From an uncultured Chlorobiaceae bacterium (GTDB lineage Bacteria; Bacteroidota; Chlorobiia; Chlorobiales; Chlorobiaceae): a stretch of 40,030 nucleotides of DNA. Under the pieces are notes generated by a model. It had not been told where the DNA came from, made no database searches, and saw only the letters and a list, made by a program, of their open reading frames with translations. This document shows positions 32,751-40,030 of this stretch, one piece after another. The first letter of the stretch is position 1. Every line of letters starts with the position of its first letter. Both the position numbers and the translations under genes were made by a program. Where the stretch lies: contig CAIQGA010000040.1 in assembly GCA_903871235.1 (NCBI GenBank), positions 1-40,030 on the forward strand, given 5' to 3'.

Positions 32751-33583
32751 TGGCCACTCCCTTGAGCTGCATTGTGGTGCTGAACTGGAACGGCGCTGAG
32801 GATACCCTTGCCTGCCTGGAGTCGCTTGCCGCAGTCAGCTCGCCCTCCTGCCGGGTACTGGTTGTCGATAACGGTTCAACCGATGGCTCTGTAGAGAGGA
32901 TCAGGGAGGTATTTGTGGATATTGAGTTGCTGCTCCTCCCCTCCAATATCGGCTACGCAGGCGGCAACAATGGCGGATTCCGTCGGGTTCTGGAGATGAA
33001 AGCCGAATTCGTCATCTTTCTGAACAACGACACCCTTGTTGACGCCGATTTTTGTGCGCCACTGGTTGAAACGCTGCAACGCAACCCCTCGGCAGGAATT
33101 GCCGTACCAAAAATTTTCTATCTCGATCGGCCCGACACGCTCTGGTATGCCGGTGGTGTTGTCAATCTTTCGACTGGCCTTATTCGCCACGTCGGGCTTA
33201 GAAAAAAAGATGCTTCGCAGTTTGACCGCCCTGGCGTTACCGGTTATGCGACAGGGTGCTGTTTTGCCATGCGCTGCCGTGATTTTGAGGAGGCTGGTGG
33301 TTTTGATGAAGGGTTCAGGATGTATGCGGAGGATGTCGATCTCTCCCTGCGGATTCGCTCTCGGGGGATGACGATCAACTATGTTCCCTCCTCAAGGGTC
33401 TGGCACAAGGTGTCGGCATCGCTCACCCGAAGCCCGTTAAGGAAGCTTGTAATAAAAAGTGCCGGTGCGTTGTATCTTTTCAGAAAACACCGGGCCTGGA
33501 GCGGCATGTTGCTCTATCTACTCCTGCTTCCCCTCCGTCTTGCCGGAAGTTTTTGCGATGTGTTACCGATCAGGAGAAAATAG
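32750..33583 (+). CDS. Glycosyltransferase family 2 protein
   Basis: A GT-A fold glycosyltransferase of 277 residues. It opens I-V-V-L-N-W-N-G, then V-V-D-N-G-S-T-D-G-S, I-G-Y-A-G-G-N-N-x-G and F-L-N-N-D-T as the metal-binding region. Then G-Y-A-T-G-C-C-F-A-M-R and F-D-E-G-F-R-M-Y-A-E-D-V-D-L follow, matching rhamnosyltransferase-like GT2 enzymes. A short hydrophobic C-terminus may touch the membrane. A GTG 3 bases upstream is an alternative start. It is coupled to the previous gene, and the methyltransferase begins 3 bases after its stop. Confidence 0.9.
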   Translation: MATPLSCIVVLNWNGAEDTLACLESLAAVSSPSCRVLVVDNGSTDGSVERIREVFVDIELLLLPSNIGYAGGNNGGFRRVLEMKAEFVIFLNNDTLVDADFCAPLVETLQRNPSAGIAVPKIFYLDRPDTLWYAGGVVNLSTGLIRHVGLRKKDASQFDRPGVTGYATGCCFAMRCRDFEEAGGFDEGFRMYAEDVDLSLRIRSRGMTINYVPSSRVWHKVSASLTRSPLRKLVIKSAGALYLFRKHRAWSGMLLYLLLLPLRLAGSFCDVLPIRRK

Positions 33584-33586
33584 AGC

Positions 33587-34150
33587 ATGGAGAGCCGTTG
33601 CAGAACCATCATTGACGAAGCCTATCTCAGTGATCCGGCCCACGCTGTCCGGTGGCGGAAAACCCTTGAATTTCTCCAAGGCTCCTCACTCTCCGCCATC
33701 CCACTTGCCAGAGGGCTCGATCTGGGCGATCGAACACCCTATACCGCAGTGCTGGAACAGCATTTCGGCTGCCCCTTCGAGAACACAACGGTCGATCTTG
33801 ACCTTGAAGCGCTTTCGGGTTCTTTCGAAGTGGTGACCGCTTTTGAAGTGCTTGAGCATCTCTTCAATCCGCTCCATGCGCTGCTTGAAATCAAGCGGCT
33901 CCTGGCTGGCAAGGAGGCACGGCTTTTCGTCTCCATGCCTCTCTGGAAACCGCCTTTTCTTGCAAGCCCCGACCACTTTCATGAAATGACGCGCCGCTCA
34001 GCCCGTTCACTCTTCATGCGTGCCGGGTTTGCCGTGCTCCGAAATGCGGAGTTTCGTATCCGCCATCCGTTGTTTTATCTTACGGGAGTGAAGCCGCTCT
34101 TGCGGGCATGGTATGAAAAAGTGCAGATCTATGAACTTGCCATCCGATAG
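33587..34150 (+). CDS. Class I SAM-dependent methyltransferase
   Basis: A short 187-residue methyltransferase. The SAM-binding loop is degenerate (G-L-D-L-G-D-R-T-P-Y in place of DxGxGxG). F-E-V-V-T-A-F-E-V-L-E-H-L-F-N-P (motif II region), the following L-L-A-G-K-E-A-R-L-F-V-S-M-P and the P-D-H-F-H-E-M segment match the Methyltransf_11/23 group found in polysaccharide clusters. It may methylate a sugar of the glycan. The next gene starts inside its 3' end, 20 bases before the stop. Confidence 0.8.
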   Translation: MESRCRTIIDEAYLSDPAHAVRWRKTLEFLQGSSLSAIPLARGLDLGDRTPYTAVLEQHFGCPFENTTVDLDLEALSGSFEVVTAFEVLEHLFNPLHALLEIKRLLAGKEARLFVSMPLWKPPFLASPDHFHEMTRRSARSLFMRAGFAVLRNAEFRIRHPLFYLTGVKPLLRAWYEKVQIYELAIR

Positions 34151-35306
34151 GGGAGCCCCCTGCAGACTGCCCGACCGCTTCAGGCTTGTCTGGTTTTCGG
34201 AGATACAGTGGGACTTTCTCTCAACCCGCAAGCAGCGCCTCTTGTGCCGCTTTCCGGAGAGCTGGAGCATTCTTTTCATTGAGCCCTATACTCTCGGGCG
34301 CCACCACCACTGGCTCCCGGTCAAAAGGGGGCGGGTCTGGGTTGTCAGCATCCCTTTTTTGAAGAGTATCCCTTTCAGGATAGGACGCCTGCTCAACATC
34401 CCGTTGCTGCGCGCCCTCCTCTCCCTGCCCGGCACGGTGCTGATGCTCTTGTGGGTGACCATTCTCGGATTTGGCTCCTCTGAAAGGATCATCGGCCTGA
34501 GCAACATCTATTGGGGAAGAGTTGCCGCCCTCCTCCCGTGCCGTCTCCGCTTTTATGATGCCAATGATGATCATCTTGCCTTTCCGGGGAGCCCCCCGTG
34601 GCTGAAGGGCTCTCTTGACCGCTATCTCGAAAAGGTGCATCTTCTTTTCAGCGTGAGCCGCGAGTTGACCCTGCGCCTCAGGGTGCCAGCCGGTGTGCGC
34701 ACGGTTGAGCTTGGCAACGGTGTTGAGTTTGCCCATTTTGCCTCTCCCCGCCTCGATACACCGGCATCGCTCTGCGGCCTCAAGGGGCCGATTCTTGGCT
34801 ATGCAGGGGCGATGGACTGGCTCGACACTTCCCTTATTGCCGCCACAGCCCGAGCCTGGCCGGATTATCAGATTGTACTCCTTGGCCCCGCTTATCAACG
34901 GGAGTGGTGGAAAAAACAGGAGGCGATCAACGCCCTGCCCAATGTCCACTATTTCGGTAAAATTGAGTACAGCGAACTTCCGGCATGGGTGCAGCGCTTC
35001 GATCTCGCCCTGATGCCGCTCCTCTCCGGTGCGTTGAAAGGGGTCTCCCATCCCAACAAGCTCTATGAATATTGTGCAGCGGGTGTGCCGGTGCTCTCGA
35101 TGAACTATTGCAGTGCGGTGGAGCGGGCGCGGGAGGTGGTGCATGTTGCTCTGTCGCACGAGGAGTTTGTTGGCATGGTGCCCGAGGCTTTGGCTGACCG
35201 GCGAGTTGTGGCACGGCAGGCATTCGCCCGGCAGCACAGTTGGGACGCGCTTGCCGCTGCGATGGTACGGGAGCTGGAAAAGGGCTGTCAGGAGAGCCGC
35301 CCGTGA
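34131..35306 (+). CDS. Glycosyltransferase (GT-B, family 1/4-like)
   Basis: A 391-residue glycosyltransferase. V-W-F-S-E-I-Q-W-D-F-L-S-T-R-K-Q opens the acceptor domain, with a hydrophobic segment near 85-110. The C-terminal half has I-L-G-Y-A-G-A-M-D-W-L-D, L-G-P-A-Y-Q-R-E-W-W and S-H-P-N-K-L-Y-E-Y-C-A-A-G-V-P-V-L-S, typical nucleotide-sugar binding. It resembles teichuronic-acid/TuaH-type glycosyltransferases in layout. ATG 34131 is chosen; ATG 34113 would add six residues deeper in the methyltransferase gene. Its stop overlaps the flippase start (GTGA). Confidence 0.85.
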   Translation: MNLPSDRGAPCRLPDRFRLVWFSEIQWDFLSTRKQRLLCRFPESWSILFIEPYTLGRHHHWLPVKRGRVWVVSIPFLKSIPFRIGRLLNIPLLRALLSLPGTVLMLLWVTILGFGSSERIIGLSNIYWGRVAALLPCRLRFYDANDDHLAFPGSPPWLKGSLDRYLEKVHLLFSVSRELTLRLRVPAGVRTVELGNGVEFAHFASPRLDTPASLCGLKGPILGYAGAMDWLDTSLIAATARAWPDYQIVLLGPAYQREWWKKQEAINALPNVHYFGKIEYSELPAWVQRFDLALMPLLSGALKGVSHPNKLYEYCAAGVPVLSMNYCSAVERAREVVHVALSHEEFVGMVPEALADRRVVARQAFARQHSWDALAAAMVRELEKGCQESRP

Positions 35307-36799
35307 GCCGCAATACCGTCATCGCCGGTCAGGCAGGCTTCTCCTTTGCCGGATTCCTCTTTGGCCAGACGGCCCGCTTCGGCTATAACCTCGTTGTGGC
35401 AAGGCTCCTCGGGGTTGACGCTTTGGGAACCTACGCTCTCGCCATTGCCGTTATCCAGATTGCCGAAGTGGTTGCTGTTGCAGGGCTTGATTCGGGGTTG
35501 CTGCGCTATGTTAGTTTGCACAGTCGCGATCCCCTTCGCCAGAGGGCGGTGATCGGTTCTGCCCTGAAAACCAGCATTACCCTTTCACTCTTTGTGGCGC
35601 TCCTTCTCCTTCTCTTTTCAGCGCCCATTGCCTCTCAGCTCAACGGCAGTCGCCTGCTTCAGCTTACGCTCTGCTGCTATGCGGCGGCCATCCCCTTCAA
35701 TGTGGCAACCGTGCTCTACGGCCATGCCATGCAGTCGTTCAGGCAGCTCAAGCCTAAAATTATTGCCACACAGATGCTGAGCCCGCTCTTTCTGTTGTTG
35801 CTCACCATTCTCTTTCGCTACACCGCAGGCCAGGATGCAGCCCTCTTTTTGCCCTTTGCCCTGGCAGGCGCGGGGGCATTCTTCTGGATTCGTTCCCGGC
35901 TTTTCACCATCAGCGGTGTTGTGCCAACTGATATTCTGCACGCCCGCCCGGACAAGGTGATGCTGGCTTACGCCCTTCCCTTCATGGCGGTCTCGCTCTT
36001 GAGCATGATGAGCCACTGGCTTGATGTGATGATGCTCGGTATGCTCACCGATACGGCGACCGTCGGTCTCTACCATCCTGCGGCCAGAACGGCGGGGCTT
36101 ATTCGCTCTGTGTTGCTCGCATTCACTGGTATTGCTGCGCCGATGATTGCCGAACTGCATACGGGGAGGCAGAACGCAGAGATCGGGCGGATCTACAAGA
36201 TGGTTACGCGCTGGATTGTCACGGTGGTTCTTCCGCCAGCCATTCTCTTCATGGTGCTTCCCGAAGCGGTGCTCTCGGTCTTCGGTGCCCGCTTTGCTGC
36301 CGGAGGAGCTGTTGCGCTGCTGCTTTTGACGGCCGCCTCCTTTCTGCAAGCCACCTTTGGACTTTCGGCTACGGTACTCGCCATGACCGGCCATGCGCGG
36401 CTCAGCCTCATCAACGCTCTCAGCGCCCTCGGTTTGCAGGTGGTGCTGAACCTGCTCCTGATTCCATCTATGGGTTTGAATGGAGCCGCCCTTGCTACAT
36501 TGCTGCTCTTTTTGATGCTCTCCGCTCTCCGGCTTGTTGAAATTCGTAGCATCCTGAAGATTCACCCCTTCGGTCATGCGCTCTGGAAACCCCTTGCAGC
36601 AGGCTTGTCGGCGACGCTCTTCCTCATGGCCGTGCGCCCGTGGCTGCTCACCCTTCCATCCTTTGTCGGGCTGGCGGTGGGAGCACTCCTCTCTCTTGGC
36701 TGCTTTACGGCATTGATGCTCCTCCTCAAGTTGGAAGAGGAGGAGAGAGAGATTATCTTGAAGCACCTGCCTTTTCTTGACAAAAAACCAAAGCCATAA
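35303..36799 (+). CDS. Polysaccharide flippase (Wzx/MOP superfamily)
   Basis: A 498-residue integral membrane protein with about 14 hydrophobic segments, of the oligosaccharide-flippase type that moves lipid-linked glycan units to the periplasmic face. The N-terminal F-S-F-A-G-F-L-F-G-Q-T-A-R-F-G-Y-N-L-V-V-A-R-L-L-G and D-A-L-G-T-Y-A-L are typical. GTG 35303 is preferred: it overlaps the previous stop by 4 bases and has GGAGA about 8 bases upstream. A longer frame from 35240 lies within the glycosyltransferase gene. Confidence 0.87.
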   Translation: MSRNTVIAGQAGFSFAGFLFGQTARFGYNLVVARLLGVDALGTYALAIAVIQIAEVVAVAGLDSGLLRYVSLHSRDPLRQRAVIGSALKTSITLSLFVALLLLLFSAPIASQLNGSRLLQLTLCCYAAAIPFNVATVLYGHAMQSFRQLKPKIIATQMLSPLFLLLLTILFRYTAGQDAALFLPFALAGAGAFFWIRSRLFTISGVVPTDILHARPDKVMLAYALPFMAVSLLSMMSHWLDVMMLGMLTDTATVGLYHPAARTAGLIRSVLLAFTGIAAPMIAELHTGRQNAEIGRIYKMVTRWIVTVVLPPAILFMVLPEAVLSVFGARFAAGGAVALLLLTAASFLQATFGLSATVLAMTGHARLSLINALSALGLQVVLNLLLIPSMGLNGAALATLLLFLMLSALRLVEIRSILKIHPFGHALWKPLAAGLSATLFLMAVRPWLLTLPSFVGLAVGALLSLGCFTALMLLLKLEEEEREIILKHLPFLDKKPKP

Positions 36800-36803
36800 C
36801 ACT

Positions 36804-39176
36804 GTGCAGAAAAAGATTCTTCCGTTGCTCACCCTTTTTGGCGGCTACCTCCTTCTGGTGCTGCTGCTCTTTTATCCGCTTGTCTTTCAGTCGAACACTC
36901 TTCTTGCTCCTGATTCGCTCATTCCCCGTGCATCAACCCTTGCGCTCGACAAGCTTCAGGCCCAAACCGGTGCCTATCCGCTCTGGCAGCCCTGGCTCTT
37001 TTCGGGGATGCCGACCGTCGAGGCTTTCAGCTATCTCAGCGGCCTCTATTACCCCAACGTTGTGTTCAATTTTTTCCATATCGACGGCATTGTGTTGCAA
37101 CTGCTTCATCTCGCCTTTGCCGGGTTGGGAGTTTTTTTCTTTCTTCGCCAGTATGGTCTTGCCACCCTTGCCGCCTCGTTTGGCGGAGCGGTTTTCATGC
37201 TTAACCCCTATATGACGGCTATGCTGGTGCATGGTCACGGAAGCCAGCTTATGACAGTGGCCTATATGCCCTGGATGCTCTGGGCCACCATGCGCCTTTT
37301 TGAGCGAGGCAGGCTGCTTGATGCGGGGATACTTGCGCTGCTTGCCGGGTTTCAGTTGCAGCGCTCACATGTTCAGATTGCCTGGTATTCGTGGATGCTT
37401 GTGCTGTTGCTGGCTGTTGTTTTGTTTGTTTTTAAGCGCGGGTGGGCGGCAAAAAAAGCGGGTGTTTTATTATTGTTGGTTTTGGCGATGGGTTGCGGAG
37501 TTGCAATGTCGGCTTCGATTTATCTGCCAGCCTCTGAATATGCGGCATATTCGGTGAGGGGGATGGCTGCCGAGGGTGGCGGTTCAGCGTGGGAGTATGC
37601 TACTCTCTGGTCGATGCACCCTCTGGAGTTGCTCACCTTTCTGCTGCCGGGTGCGTTTGGATTTGGCGGAGCGACCTACTGGGGATTCATGCCTTTTACC
37701 GATTTCCCCCACTATGCTGGTATTGTGGTGCTGCTGCTTGCTGTTGCAGGCGTTGTTATGCGCAGAAAAAAGCTGTTGACATGGTTTTTTGCTGGCGGTT
37801 TGCTGCTTGTCCTGCTCCTCTCATTTGGCAGCTTTTTCAGCCCGATTTTCGATCTCTTTTACCATTTTGCCCCCCTTTTCAGCCGTTTCAGGGTGCCCTC
37901 AATGGCGCTTGTCATGGTTTACCTGCTCCTCTCCTTTCTTGCTGCGGCAGGACTCCATGAACTTCTTCAACTGCTTCAGCGCGAGCCAGAGCGTCAGCGC
38001 CTGCTGAAACCGCTCAGGATTGGATCGCTCATTCTCGCCGTCACGCTTCTTCTCTTCCTTGCTTTTGAGTCGCCGCTTGAGAGCTTTTTCCGCTCAATCT
38101 TTCCCGAGCCACGGGTTGGAAGTTTTGACCTCGCCTTCATGATCAACAAGGTGCGCTGGGAGAGCCTGACAGGAAGTTTCTGGACACTTTTGCTGGTACT
38201 CTCTTTCTCGGCAGGAGTACTCTGGCTCACCATCAAGAGCAAGCTCTCCAGCAACATTTCGGCCTTGCTGCTTATTCTCTTTGCGCTTGGTGATCTGCTT
38301 TGGCTCGACGCCCAGATTGTCTACCCCTCTGCAAGCTCTCTGCGTCCTTCGCTCTATGCCGAGAGTCGCACGATAGAGCCCGCTTTTCAGCCCGACGATA
38401 TCACCCATTACCTCGCCGCACAGAAAGGGCCCTTCAGAATCTACCCCGTCGGGGAGCTGTTTACGGAGAACAAGTTTGCCCTCTTCGGTCTTGAGTCTGT
38501 CGGCGGCTACCATCCCGCCAAACTCAAGATATACGAAGAGTTTCTCGCAAAAACCGGGAACCTCGCAAGCCTCAATGTCATGCGGATGCTCAATGTCGGT
38601 TACATCATCACCTCTCAACCTATTGTGCATCCAGCCCTTGAGCTGGTCAAAACCGGCACCCTGCAACTCGCCAGCGGCCCGGTCACAGCCTCGGTCTACC
38701 GGCTTCAGCAGACAGAGCCAAGAGCCTGGTTCGCCGGGCAGGTCATTGGTGTCAACAGCAATGAAGAGCTCTTTGCCCGAATTCTTGATGATCAGGCCCC
38801 TTCGGGTGTTGCATACATTGACGGTTCACTCTGGAAAGGAGCCAGAATGTTTGCTGCGGCAACAGTGACTTCGCTTGACGCAAAAGCAGAAACAATGGTT
38901 GTGAAGGTTGCAGCGCCCGGCGAAGCATTTCTTGTGGTGAGCGAGCTGTATTATCCCCTGCGGTGGAAGGTGAAGATCGACGGCAGGGAAGCCTCAATGG
39001 TGAAGGTGAACGGCCTGCTGCGTGGTGTTGTCGTTCCAGCAGGCAGCCGGGAAGTCTGGTTCTCTTACGACCGAAGCGGGTTTGAAACCGGACGGTGGAT
39101 ATCGCTTGGAGCTTTTGGTGTGGCGCTGCTGATGGTGGCAGGGGGAGTGATTGGCAGGCGGTTTCAGCGGGAATAA
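36804..39176 (+). CDS. Large YfhO-like multispanning membrane protein
   Basis: A 790-residue protein with about 12 transmembrane helices in the first two thirds and a soluble C-terminal region ending in one more helix. F-S-G-M-P-x-x-E-A-F-S-Y after the first helix, then the periplasmic loop, fits YfhO family proteins, which belong to the GT-C fold and are linked to sugar decoration of cell-surface polymers. The C-terminal beta-rich part includes L-V-V-S-E-L-Y-Y-P-L-R-W-K-V-K-I-D-G, a hallmark of the family. The start may be GTG 36804, 4 bases after the flippase stop, or TTG 36777, which overlaps it. Last gene of the glycan cluster; no clear terminator follows. Confidence 0.82.
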   Translation: MQKKILPLLTLFGGYLLLVLLLFYPLVFQSNTLLAPDSLIPRASTLALDKLQAQTGAYPLWQPWLFSGMPTVEAFSYLSGLYYPNVVFNFFHIDGIVLQLLHLAFAGLGVFFFLRQYGLATLAASFGGAVFMLNPYMTAMLVHGHGSQLMTVAYMPWMLWATMRLFERGRLLDAGILALLAGFQLQRSHVQIAWYSWMLVLLLAVVLFVFKRGWAAKKAGVLLLLVLAMGCGVAMSASIYLPASEYAAYSVRGMAAEGGGSAWEYATLWSMHPLELLTFLLPGAFGFGGATYWGFMPFTDFPHYAGIVVLLLAVAGVVMRRKKLLTWFFAGGLLLVLLLSFGSFFSPIFDLFYHFAPLFSRFRVPSMALVMVYLLLSFLAAAGLHELLQLLQREPERQRLLKPLRIGSLILAVTLLLFLAFESPLESFFRSIFPEPRVGSFDLAFMINKVRWESLTGSFWTLLLVLSFSAGVLWLTIKSKLSSNISALLLILFALGDLLWLDAQIVYPSASSLRPSLYAESRTIEPAFQPDDITHYLAAQKGPFRIYPVGELFTENKFALFGLESVGGYHPAKLKIYEEFLAKTGNLASLNVMRMLNVGYIITSQPIVHPALELVKTGTLQLASGPVTASVYRLQQTEPRAWFAGQVIGVNSNEELFARILDDQAPSGVAYIDGSLWKGARMFAAATVTSLDAKAETMVVKVAAPGEAFLVVSELYYPLRWKVKIDGREASMVKVNGLLRGVVVPAGSREVWFSYDRSGFETGRWISLGAFGVALLMVAGGVIGRRFQRE

Positions 39177-39432
39177 TTTTCAGTTCCTCAACGACCTGTT
39201 CAATTTGGGGCAGTACCATCAAGAGTGAAGATGACCGCTGGGAGGAGTGCGCCCGGGTGCTATCGCAAAAAGATATCAACGCTGTTATAAGCAAGCCTTG
39301 GGGGGAAGCGGTGATAAAAATGAGTATTGTGCAGGGAAATTGGAGATGGTTGAAAAAGCTGTAGCGACAAGACGCGAAGAAGACGCATTGCATATTGGTA
39401 TGCTGAATACCAACAACATGTTTCGGTGGCCT
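39177..39432 (+). other. Spacer with a short start-less open frame
   Basis: A 256-base spacer between the YfhO-like gene and the broken toxin gene. The plus frame that includes 39240-39363 stays open and reads like coding sequence (E-D-D-R-W-E-E-C-A-R-V-L-S-Q, then K-P-W-G-E-A-V-I-K-M). It has no credible start of its own and ends at TAG 39361-39363. It may be the tail of a decayed gene. No terminator or repeat is seen. Confidence 0.3.
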
Positions 39433-39840
39433 TCAATTTTTTAATTTCTTGATTTTAAAAACCTTAATCTGTTTTGATTCCCTCAGTTTCTCGTCCATTG
39501 TTATCAGCGTCATATTATATTCTCATGCAGTCGCGGCAATAAACCTGTCAGCAGGGTCATGATGCGGCAACTCAATTAGTCTGCTTTTGATCGCAACAGC
39601 ATGAGATAAAAGAGCTTCTTTCACAGGGCTGTGTTTCAGAGCTTCCTTTACCCATTCCGCCGGAGACGGCATCAGCACAATTCTCTGTTTCTCGGCAAGA
39701 ATCATTGTTTCCCAAATCGTAATCGGAGAGATGAAAAGCTCGTTGATGTCATTTTCAAGCACTTCCGATATGCTGCGGTGGAGCCGGTGTGCTTCCAGAA
39801 GACTCCACAGCCAGATATGGGTATCCAGTAGAAATTTCAT
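39433..39840 (-). pseudogene. vapC: PIN-domain toxin VapC, interrupted by an in-frame TGA
   Basis: VapC toxins are PIN-domain ribonucleases. From ATG 39840 the frame reads M-K-F-L-L-D-T-H-I-W-L-W-S-L (first catalytic Asp), then I-S-P-I-T-I-W-E-T (second acidic position) and D-P-A-D-R-F-I-A-A-T-A (third). A TGA at 39523-39525 then stops it after 105 residues. The same frame continues E-Y-N-M-T-L-I-T-M-D-E-K-L-R-E to a TGA at 39433, exactly the tail expected for this family. A single base change (for example TTA to TGA) would explain it. The start overlaps the antitoxin stop by 4 bases. The 105-residue product keeps most acidic residues but lacks the final strand, so activity is doubtful. Confidence 0.8.
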
Positions 39841-40030
39841 TGTTTCAGAACTTCCCATGCAGATATATTTTCGGCAGGTGAGATAATATCTCCGATGATG
39901 CGACCTGTTCCTGCCATACATCCAAGCCATGATTTCTTTTCGGAAAAAGAGAGAGGGACGATTTTTGCCAGAAATTTACCCTTTCTGCATATCAGCACGG
40001 ATTCATCTGAATGATTCACCTTCTCCAGAA
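39837..40030 (-). CDS. Phd/VapB-type antitoxin, C-terminal part (runs off the right edge)
   Basis: The antitoxin partner of the VapC-like gene; it would bind and neutralise the toxin and repress the operon. About 64 residues are visible. L-E-K-V, then S-V-L-I-C-R-K-G-K-F-L-A-K-I-V-P-L, is the Phd/YefM pattern (I-T-R-R-G-K-P-V-A-x-L-V-P). The toxin-binding tail G-T-G-R-I-I-G-D-I-I-S-P-x-x-x-x-x-A-W-E-V-L-K matches Phd antitoxins paired with PIN toxins. The N-terminal DNA-binding part is outside the window. A GTG at 40019 could be mistaken for a start, but the frame is open beyond it. It overlaps vapC by ATGA. Confidence 0.78.
   Translation of the reverse strand, partial: LEKVNHSDESVLICRKGKFLAKIVPLSFSEKKSWLGCMAGTGRIIGDIISPAENISAWEVLKQ

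Noticed and set aside
34221-35237. Long minus-strand open frame (338 codons) opposite a glycosyltransferase gene
   Set aside because: It is the complement of a well-supported glycosyltransferase, and its product is low-complexity with no recognisable domain.
35618-36832. Minus-strand frame of 404 codons opposite the flippase gene
   Set aside because: Its product is rich in Glu, Gln, Arg and Lys, typical of antisense to a hydrophobic membrane protein, and the flippase on the plus strand is clear.

Overview
This window most likely comes from a green sulfur bacterium (Chlorobiaceae, Chlorobium/Pelodictyon type). The best evidence is a group of small cytochromes of the Chlorobium c-555 type (CxxCH, then a G-A-P-K-x-G-D-x-A-A-W-x-P-R-I-A-Q-G block, then M-P-A-K-G-G). 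They sit beside a B12-binding radical SAM protein and ordinary housekeeping genes. Identifications were made by reading motifs by eye; no database search was run.

Layout. 1-2068 (minus): start of a fatty-acid/ribosomal operon, DUF177 - rpmF - plsX - fabH (fabH runs off the left edge). 2178-2361 (plus): promoter, tRNA-Asn and terminator, followed by a possible relic of a KdpD-like sensor. 2855-5565 (plus): an L,D-transpeptidase, then leuA preceded by a leucine-rich leader peptide and an attenuator. 5705-8114: a ZnuABC/TroABC-type metal transporter, with a small Pmp3 membrane protein converging on its 3' end. 8911-9741: a glycerophosphodiesterase. 9781-11933 (minus): proC and batD. 12134-13895 (minus): three c-type cytochrome genes carrying four haem domains. 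13962-19853 (minus): radical SAM gene, batC-like TPR gene, class V aminotransferase, carA, yajC, tsaD. 20237-25303 (plus): the main Bat aerotolerance-type locus, moxR - DUF58 - BatD/DUF4381-like - batA - batB. 25407-27997: a small unknown gene, a ClpB that ends after its first ATPase domain, and a SYLF-domain protein. 28069-31614: gatB, xseB (minus), obgE, a GNAT/NAGS-like acetyltransferase and HPr. 31617-39176 (plus): a tightly packed surface-glycan cluster of three glycosyltransferases, a methyltransferase, a flippase and a large YfhO-like membrane protein. 39433-40030 (minus): a Phd/VapB-VapC toxin-antitoxin pair whose toxin frame is broken by an in-frame TGA.

How the genes fit together. 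The Bat proteins are split between the compact plus-strand locus and two minus-strand genes (batD, batC-like) that flank the cytochrome/radical SAM block, so all the usual parts lie within 16 kb but in three transcription units. The glycan genes mostly overlap or abut and look translationally coupled, starting from the HPr gene.

Most notable points: (1) a leu attenuator with a Leu-rich leader peptide and a terminator arm whose exact sequence recurs inside the leader ORF; (2) a half-length ClpB ending cleanly at the start of the M domain, either a split ClpB or a truncation; (3) a vapC with one nonsense codon; (4) internal and tandem duplication of c-555-type cytochromes, with a 15-bp triple repeat and an inverted repeat upstream of one of them. 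I did not find CRISPR arrays, insertion sequences or a convincing wholly new multi-gene system.
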